From: Bacteroidota bacterium
Lineage (GTDB): Bacteria; Bacteroidota; Bacteroidia; B-17B0; Aurantibacillaceae
NCBI GenBank assembly: GCA_021156365.1
Contig: JAJNDK010000003.1
Location: 124,001 to 188,000, forward strand
Direction: 5' to 3'
DNA: 64,000 nt
The position numbers were made by a program, and so were the translations under genes. Of the stretch, positions 59,003-64,000 are shown one piece after another. The notes below the pieces were generated by a model. That model worked only from the letters and a program-made list of their open reading frames with translations. It was not told the DNA's origin and ran no database searches. Position 1 is the stretch's first letter, and each line of letters opens with the position of its first letter.

Positions 59003-61234
59003 ATGGCACAAACAAAAGACGAAGCTCTGACTACGGTAGAAATTGCCAAAAAGTTAGGCTTGATACCGGAAGAATTCGAAAAGATCAAATCCATACTCGG
59101 CCGCACCCCTAATTTCACGGAATTATCAGTTTATTCCGTTATGTGGAGCGAGCACTGTTCGTATAAAAACTCTATTACCTGGCTCAAAACCCTTCCGAAG
59201 GAAGGTCCACATATGCTCGCCAAAGCAGGGGAAGAGAATGCAGGTTTGGTGGATATTGGCGACGGGCTTGCCTGCGCCTTCAAAATAGAATCACATAACC
59301 ATCCAAGCGCAATCGAACCCTACCAGGGCGCTGCTACGGGTGTTGGCGGTATCAACCGCGATATTTTCACCATGGGAGCCCGCCCGATCGCACAATTGAA
59401 TTCACTTCGTTTCGGTGATATCCATTCGGCAAAAACACAGTGGATCATGCGCGGCGTTGTAAAAGGCATTGGTGATTATGGCAATGCTTTCGGTATTCCA
59501 ACAGTTGGCGGAGAAGTTTTCTTCGATGAGAGCTTCAATGTAAATCCATTGGTGAATGCTATGAGCGTGGGGATCGTGAAGATAGGAGAGACCGTAAGCG
59601 CTACCTCGCATGGTGTCGGGAATCCGGTGTTTATTGTTGGCTCTGCTACAGGTAAAGATGGTATCCACGGAGCTACTTTTGCCAGCGCCGATATTACAGA
59701 GGATTCCGCGAAAGATCTGCCTGCCGTGCAGGTGGGAGATCCGTTCCAGGAAAAATTATTATTAGAGGCAACCCTTGAAGTTATTAAAACCGGTGCTGTA
59801 ATTGGTATGCAGGACATGGGCGCAGCAGGCATTACCTGTTCTACTTCCGAGATGAGTGCAAAAGGTGAGCACGGTATGGATGTATGGCTCGATAAAGTAC
59901 CTACACGCCAGGCGAATATGCAGCCTTTTGAGATCCTGTTGTCCGAATCGCAGGAACGCATGCTGATCGTTGTGAAAAAAGGCAGAGAAGCAGATGTGCT
60001 GAAAGTATTTGATAAATGGGATCTGAACTGCGAAGAGATCGGTGTAGTAACAAAAGGGAACCGCATCCGTTATTTTATGAACGGAGAAGTAGTGGGCGAT
60101 GTTCCGGCAGATACATTAGTATTGGGCGGTGGCGCTCCGGTTTACGAACGTGAGTACAAAGAACCTGCTTATTATGCCGAATCGAAAAAATTCAAAATAG
60201 AAGATATAACCGAACCGGAAGATTACAAGGCAGTGATGTCATTCCTGGTCGCACATCCGAATATTGCTTCCAAACGCTGGGTATACAACCAGTATGACAG
60301 CATGGTGGGTACCATTAATATGAGCACCAACAATCCGAGCGATGCATCGATTGTGAACATCAAAGGAAGTAAAAAAGCCCTTGCGATGTCTGTTGATTGC
60401 AACAGCCGTTATGTAAACGCGGATCCGGAAGTAGGTTGTGCCATTGCAGTTTCCGAAGCGGCGCGTAACATCGTGTGCAGCGGAGGCGAGGCAAGCGCCG
60501 TAACCAATTGTCTGAATTTCGGGAATCCATACAATCCGGAAGTATACTGGCAATTCGTCAGCGCTATCAAAGGAATGAGCGCCGCCTGCCTGAAATTTGA
60601 AACACCTGTTACCGGAGGTAATGTCAGTTTTTATAACCAGTCTTCTTACGAAGGACCTGTGTTCCCGACGCCAACTATCGGTATGATCGGTATTGTAAAA
60701 GACAAAGCGCTGCAAACGAGCCTTAACTTCAAAAGCGAAGGAGATGTGATCTACCTGATCGGGGAGAACAAAAACGACATCGGCAGCTCTGAGTATTTAT
60801 ATTCTTTTTGCAAAGTGAAGAATTCACCGGCACCGCATTTTGATCTGGATGAAGAGTACGAAGTGCACCAGGCAGTAAAAAAAGTGATCGCTTCGGGCTT
60901 CGTCGAGTCCGCTCATGATTGCTCAGACGGTGGATTGTTTGTAACCCTTGTGGAATCAGGGATGAAAAACGGCCTGGGTTTTGATATCTCGACCGACAAG
61001 AATATCCGCAAGGATGCTTTCCTGTTTGGGGAAGCACAAAGCAGGGTAGTGGTGACCGTGAAAAAAGATGATGAAATAAAACTCGTTGGTTTGCTGAAGG
61101 AAGCAGATGCGAAATTTTCCAAACTTGGCTTCGTAAAGGGCAAAGAAGTGAAGATCGATGAGGAAGTATGCGGTTCTATCCAGGAATTTAAAAAATTGTA
61201 CGAAACGTCTATTGAGACTATTTTGAATAATTAA
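59003..61234 (+). CDS. purL: Phosphoribosylformylglycinamidine synthase subunit PurL
   Basis: ATP-dependent FGAM synthase of purine synthesis, turning FGAR plus ammonia into FGAM. The 743-residue length is the small (Bacillus-type) PurL, which needs separate PurQ and PurS, neither in the window. Signatures: '[13 protein letters not shown]', '[23 protein letters not shown]' (given in part), '[19 protein letters not shown]', '[20 protein letters not shown]' and '[19 protein letters not shown]'. Two AIRS-like halves are complete. Nearest downstream gene is a TPR protein 12 bp away. Confidence 0.97.
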   Translation: MAQTKDEALTTVEIAKKLGLIPEEFEKIKSILGRTPNFTELSVYSVMWSEHCSYKNSITWLKTLPKEGPHMLAKAGEENAGLVDIGDGLACAFKIESHNHPSAIEPYQGAATGVGGINRDIFTMGARPIAQLNSLRFGDIHSAKTQWIMRGVVKGIGDYGNAFGIPTVGGEVFFDESFNVNPLVNAMSVGIVKIGETVSATSHGVGNPVFIVGSATGKDGIHGATFASADITEDSAKDLPAVQVGDPFQEKLLLEATLEVIKTGAVIGMQDMGAAGITCSTSEMSAKGEHGMDVWLDKVPTRQANMQPFEILLSESQERMLIVVKKGREADVLKVFDKWDLNCEEIGVVTKGNRIRYFMNGEVVGDVPADTLVLGGGAPVYEREYKEPAYYAESKKFKIEDITEPEDYKAVMSFLVAHPNIASKRWVYNQYDSMVGTINMSTNNPSDASIVNIKGSKKALAMSVDCNSRYVNADPEVGCAIAVSEAARNIVCSGGEASAVTNCLNFGNPYNPEVYWQFVSAIKGMSAACLKFETPVTGGNVSFYNQSSYEGPVFPTPTIGMIGIVKDKALQTSLNFKSEGDVIYLIGENKNDIGSSEYLYSFCKVKNSPAPHFDLDEEYEVHQAVKKVIASGFVESAHDCSDGGLFVTLVESGMKNGLGFDISTDKNIRKDAFLFGEAQSRVVVTVKKDDEIKLVGLLKEADAKFSKLGFVKGKEVKIDEEVCGSIQEFKKLYETSIETILNN

Positions 61235-61246
61235 AAAGCTGAACGC

Positions 61247-61960
61247 ATGAAAGTGGTTGGTATGGCAATGGCCCTTATGTTTGTGTCTCTGGTTGGCAGA
61301 GCACAGGTGAACGTGCATGAATACATTATCTCTGCCCAGAAAAGCGATTCCATGCACAATTACAATGATGCACTGAGGGAGCTGGACAAGGCGATCGAAT
61401 TGTCGAAGCATACAAATGATACAGCGATCGTGCTACATGGGAAAGTAAGCCTGGAGAACAATGATATAAAGACCGCAGGCAGAGATGTGGACGAAGCGAT
61501 CCGGCACAATGTGAAAAATGCACAGGCCTATTTTCTTCGTGCGATGATAAAAGCAAAAACAGAGAATTACGAAGGCGCCATCGCTGATTTTTCCAAAGTT
61601 ATAAAATACGACTCCATCAATGCAAAAGCATTTTACAACCGTGGGCTCGCACATGCATACCTGGACGAAATAAAACAGGCTGTTGCGGATTTCAGCACTG
61701 CGATCCGGCTTGATCCCAACTATGCACATGCCTGGTTCAATCGGGGCTACTGGCGCGATCTGATGGGCGAAACAGAAGGAGCTCTCTCCGATCTACTGAC
61801 AGCAAAAAAACTGGATCCTTCCAATAAGGAAATTTACCTGGAGCTGGCAGTTGTTTACGCCCGCAATAAAAAAATGAAAGAAGCCTGCAAAGAGCTGGAT
61901 AATGCAGTAGAAGCAGGCCACCAGATCTCTGAAGAACTTAAAAACGAATTTTGTAAGTGA
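61247..61960 (+). CDS. Exported tetratricopeptide repeat protein
   Basis: A 237-residue protein with a signal peptide (MKVVGMAMALMFVSLVGRAQ) and about five TPR units, the clearest being 'YEGAIADFSKVIKYDSINAKAFYNRGLAHAYLDEIKQAVADFSTAIRLDPNYAHAWFNRGYWRDLMG' in pattern (residues about 103-172; only the order is meant). The periplasmic location suggests a scaffold role. It starts 12 bp after purL, and its TGA overlaps the GTG start of the next gene (GTGA), which couples it to the SprB/CHU_C protein. Confidence 0.88.
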   Translation: MKVVGMAMALMFVSLVGRAQVNVHEYIISAQKSDSMHNYNDALRELDKAIELSKHTNDTAIVLHGKVSLENNDIKTAGRDVDEAIRHNVKNAQAYFLRAMIKAKTENYEGAIADFSKVIKYDSINAKAFYNRGLAHAYLDEIKQAVADFSTAIRLDPNYAHAWFNRGYWRDLMGETEGALSDLLTAKKLDPSNKEIYLELAVVYARNKKMKEACKELDNAVEAGHQISEELKNEFCK

Positions 61961-62517
61961 GAAAATACTCCGGCATACTTGTATTCAGCTGTGCTCTGTT
62001 GTTTGCTGTATCAGCGACTGCACAATCTGCTTTCACGGTTTCGGTTACCACTACCAAATACAGTTGTGTGAACGGCACAGCAAAAGTTTCGGTGAGCGGG
62101 GGACAAACACCTTATTTTTATAACTGGAGCCATGGCGCACAGGGAGAAACGGTTACAGGTCTCACACCTGGTTCCTACAATGTTTCCATTGTGGATGGCA
62201 ACGGAAAGGATACATTGGTCACCGTTACTATAGAAGAAGAAAAGTGCAAGGTGTATATCGCCAATTCTTTCTCTCCGAACAACGATGACATCAGCGATAC
62301 CTGGTCCACAACACACATCGAAAAATATCCTGATTTTGTTTTGCAGGTATATAATCGCTGGGGACAGATCGTACATACACAAAAAGGCGAATACAAAGCC
62401 TGGGATGGAAAGCACCTCGGTGTGGATGTACCGGTGGGAACCTATTATTATGTTTTCTATTACAAGGAAGGCGACGATAGCGATATTGAAAAAGGCAGCG
62501 TGACCATCATGCGATAA
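61957..62517 (+). CDS. SprB-repeat protein with T9SS type B (CHU_C/gliding motility-associated) C-terminal domain
   Basis: A 186-residue exported protein starting at GTG 61957 (overlapping the previous stop). After the signal peptide (VFSCALLFAVSATAQ) comes one SprB-type repeat (about 28-93; 'GGQTPYFYNWSHGAQGETVTGL', 'PGSYNVSIVDGNG'; given in part). The rest is a type B sorting domain ('IANSFSPNNDDISDTW', 'QVYNRWGQIVHTQ', 'VPVGTYYYVFYYKEGD'). SprB is the large gliding adhesin; this is a minimal form with a single repeat. It is expected to be secreted through the T9SS and anchored or released. Confidence 0.9.
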   Translation: MRKYSGILVFSCALLFAVSATAQSAFTVSVTTTKYSCVNGTAKVSVSGGQTPYFYNWSHGAQGETVTGLTPGSYNVSIVDGNGKDTLVTVTIEEEKCKVYIANSFSPNNDDISDTWSTTHIEKYPDFVLQVYNRWGQIVHTQKGEYKAWDGKHLGVDVPVGTYYYVFYYKEGDDSDIEKGSVTIMR

Positions 62518-62599
62518 TTCACATTAAAAAACTGTATTTCAGTCGCTTATGTTTTGTGGAATTACCTCTTTCTCTACATCTTAGATCTAAACGCCACAC

Positions 62600-63592
62600 A
62601 TGAGAAATCCGACCGTATTACTTGCATCTATTATCCTTCTTATTCCTTTTACCGGAAGATCTGTTTCTGATAACCGCGGAGGTAAAAAAGAACAAGGGAT
62701 TGTGCCTGCCTATGTTATTAAAGGAGCCACAACAGATAAAAGCCTGAAGAAAAATGAAGCGCTTTTCGTTTTCACGTTTTTTGAAACGGGAAATAGAAGA
62801 GTTACCGGGGAGATCACTTTTTCCTGTGATGGTGAAAGCAGAAAAGCAAAGCCGGATGCCAACGGGGTATACAAACTAAAAGTAAAACCGGGCAAACACA
62901 TCTTCCAGTTCTTTTACACCAATCGTTTCGAAGAAATTTATATGGATTCCATCAAAATACCCGCTGCAAAACGAATGGCGGTCGACATAAACTTCCAGGC
63001 AGCCAGCATGGAAGTAATAGCTGACAAACCTGTTATCTATCTGTATCCCGAAAAAACAAAGGAAGTAAGTGTAAAGCTAAAGCCCAAAGATGATTTCACT
63101 TTCACCTATCCTGCTTATAAAGATGGATGGAATTGCGTAGCCTCGCCAGATGGCACACTTTCCTTCGGTGAAAAAAAATACGGATATCTGTTTTGGGAAG
63201 CCGGAATACAGATAAGCAAAGATGCCTTCGGCCTGAATGAAGGATATGTGGTTGGCAAGGATAAGCTGGTAGTCTTCCTCGAAGACAAGCTGTATGCGAT
63301 GGGATTAAATGCAAAGGAGGTACAGGATTTTATCACCTATTGGTATCCGCGAATGAGCGTGAATCAAAATAATTACATCCATTTTATGTTCAACGAAACC
63401 TGGAACGAGTACGCAGCTATGGATGTAAACCCGAAACCGGATAATATGTTCAGGGTATTTATGATCTGGTCCAAAGCAGCAGATGGAGATCATTCCATGT
63501 TGCAGCCACAGAAGATCCCGACATTGAATCGTTCCGGCTTTACTTTGGTAGAATGGGGCGGAACAGAGTTCAGTAACGACCAGCTTAAATAA
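62600..63592 (+). CDS. Exported protein with Cna-B/carboxypeptidase-regulatory-like N-domain and unknown C-domain
   Basis: A 330-residue exported protein that I do not recognise as a named family. It has a signal peptide (1-20), a beta-sandwich-like N-terminal domain at about 38-135 ('NEALFVFTFFETGNRRVTGEITFSCDG', 'GVYKLKVKPGKHIFQFFY'; given in part), then a domain opening KPVIYLYPEKTKEVSVKL, with 'FTYPAYKDGWNCVASPDGTL' and 'YGYLFWEAGIQ'. This KPVIYLYP/PDGTL/YLFWE pattern occurs in other bacterial proteins, but I know no function. The next gene (63611) is a paralogue over the N-terminal domain, 18 bp downstream, so this is a tandem duplication. Confidence 0.78.
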   Translation: MRNPTVLLASIILLIPFTGRSVSDNRGGKKEQGIVPAYVIKGATTDKSLKKNEALFVFTFFETGNRRVTGEITFSCDGESRKAKPDANGVYKLKVKPGKHIFQFFYTNRFEEIYMDSIKIPAAKRMAVDINFQAASMEVIADKPVIYLYPEKTKEVSVKLKPKDDFTFTYPAYKDGWNCVASPDGTLSFGEKKYGYLFWEAGIQISKDAFGLNEGYVVGKDKLVVFLEDKLYAMGLNAKEVQDFITYWYPRMSVNQNNYIHFMFNETWNEYAAMDVNPKPDNMFRVFMIWSKAADGDHSMLQPQKIPTLNRSGFTLVEWGGTEFSNDQLK

Positions 63593-63610
63593 AACACAAA
63601 CAGCATAGTT

Positions 63611-64000
63611 ATGAAACCAAAAATACATCACTTACTTTTAGCGCTCCTTGTGTTGCCGCTAACATTTTTTGCCAAAGAATCCCTACCCGATTATTATGTC
63701 GGGAAGGCAAATATCGACAAGACACTGAAAGCAGGAGAAGCGGTGTATGTATTTACATTTACGGATTATGGCAGCCCGATGAATAATAAGGCAGTAACGC
63801 TTGCATACAACGGGGTGGAGAAAAAAATAACCACCAATGCATCCGGCAGTTATTCTCTGAAACTAAAGCCGGGAAAATACAAATTCCAGTTCTATGTAAA
63901 AGAGTATTACGAGATCACTACCGATTCCATTCCGGTGAAGTCCGGATTTAAATTGCCGGTTGAGGTCAATTTTATGTCGTCCACGCATCCGGTGATGGTT
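63611..64000 (+). CDS. Paralogue of the preceding exported protein, cut by right window edge
   Basis: ATG 63611 opens a frame of 130 codons running off the window. It has a signal peptide (MKPKIHHLLLALLVLPLTFF, then A) and a beta-sandwich domain ('NIDKTLKAGEAVYVFTFTDYG', 'SYSLKLKPGKYKFQFYVKEYYEITTDSI'; given in part) that aligns with residues about 38-135 of the product of 62600-63592: both have the order LK.(G/N)EA.(Y/F)VFTF, Y.LK(L/V)KPGK..FQF(Y/F) and a terminal PV(E/D).NF. Whether the KPVIYLYP domain follows cannot be seen. Confidence 0.8.
   Translation, partial: MKPKIHHLLLALLVLPLTFFAKESLPDYYVGKANIDKTLKAGEAVYVFTFTDYGSPMNNKAVTLAYNGVEKKITTNASGSYSLKLKPGKYKFQFYVKEYYEITTDSIPVKSGFKLPVEVNFMSSTHPVMV

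Noticed and set aside
1-64000. CRISPR arrays, transposases, prophage genes, tRNA or rRNA genes
   Set aside because: I saw no regularly spaced direct repeats with unique spacers, no recombinase or transposase frames and no tRNA T-loop or rRNA-like stretches in the intergenic regions.

Overview
The window is a gene-dense chromosomal segment from a member of the Bacteroidota. The evidence is of four kinds. Several proteins carry type IX secretion (T9SS) sorting tails: type A at 10197-12173, 23526-26807 and 53590-54888, type B at 61957-62517. There are GldN/PorN-like and PorV/PorQ-like proteins and a SprB-type repeat. Start codons lack Shine-Dalgarno sequences. Many genes are preceded by the Bacteroidota -7 promoter element TAnnTTTG. 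The enzymes (homogentisate dioxygenase, methylcrotonyl-CoA carboxylase, HMG-CoA lyase, crotonase, multiheme cytochrome) suggest a respiring, amino-acid-degrading environmental bacterium. I cannot name a genus. I saw no tRNA, rRNA, CRISPR array, transposase or phage gene.

Layout. 1-6073 (minus): a TetR-regulated tripartite RND efflux operon, with the pump gene cut by the left edge. 6241-7975 (plus): a LysM glucosaminidase and a methyltransferase. 7999-15442 (minus): a DUF2147 protein, an SPL-type radical SAM protein, then a run of propeller/SpoIIE phosphatase, T9SS-sorted pentaheme cytochrome and AlkD-like protein. 15563-18663 (plus): a scramblase-like protein, two small unknowns, a UbiA prenyltransferase and a SanA/YdcF protein. 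18744-23410: an HTH regulator with a candidate operator, divergent from a small secreted peptide, a lipoprotein, a CsgG-like/beta-barrel protein, a CDP-alcohol phosphatidyltransferase and a beta-barrel protein. 23526-33938: a large T9SS metalloprotease, then minus-strand genes for a cytochrome-like lipoprotein, a three-repeat secreted protein, an M28 peptidase, a transglutaminase, HmgA and TrhO. 34150-38854 (plus): a threonine-dehydrogenase-like SDR, a YwqK/MORN protein, CysS and a second M28 peptidase. 38930-39086: an array of palindromic repeats. 39120-48710: a DUF58 protein, a TPR/SpoIIE phosphatase, a helix-hairpin-helix beta-barrel protein paired with a PorV/PorQ-like protein, a COQ7/ferritin-like protein and a pyrD-mvaB-HEAT operon. 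48892-55845: an Ala-rich lipoprotein, an acyl-CoA carboxylase beta subunit, a 21-bp tandem repeat array, a third SpoIIE phosphatase, an M43 protease and a GldN-like protein. 56015-64000: crotonase, a Ser/Thr-rich lipoprotein, an amidohydrolase, PurL, TPR and SprB/CHU_C proteins, and two tandem paralogous surface proteins, the last cut by the right edge.

The themes are envelope biogenesis and secretion, stress signalling through SpoIIE-type phosphatases (three in 64 kb with different sensors), and amino-acid catabolism. The most unusual items are: a set of promoters placed so close to start codons that leaderless transcripts are implied; a 13-unit 21-bp repeat that encodes a perfect heptad peptide but has no start codon; a protein of three exact 40-residue repeats; a ComEA-type HhH domain fused to a predicted outer-membrane barrel; and several families of palindromic or fold-back intergenic repeats.
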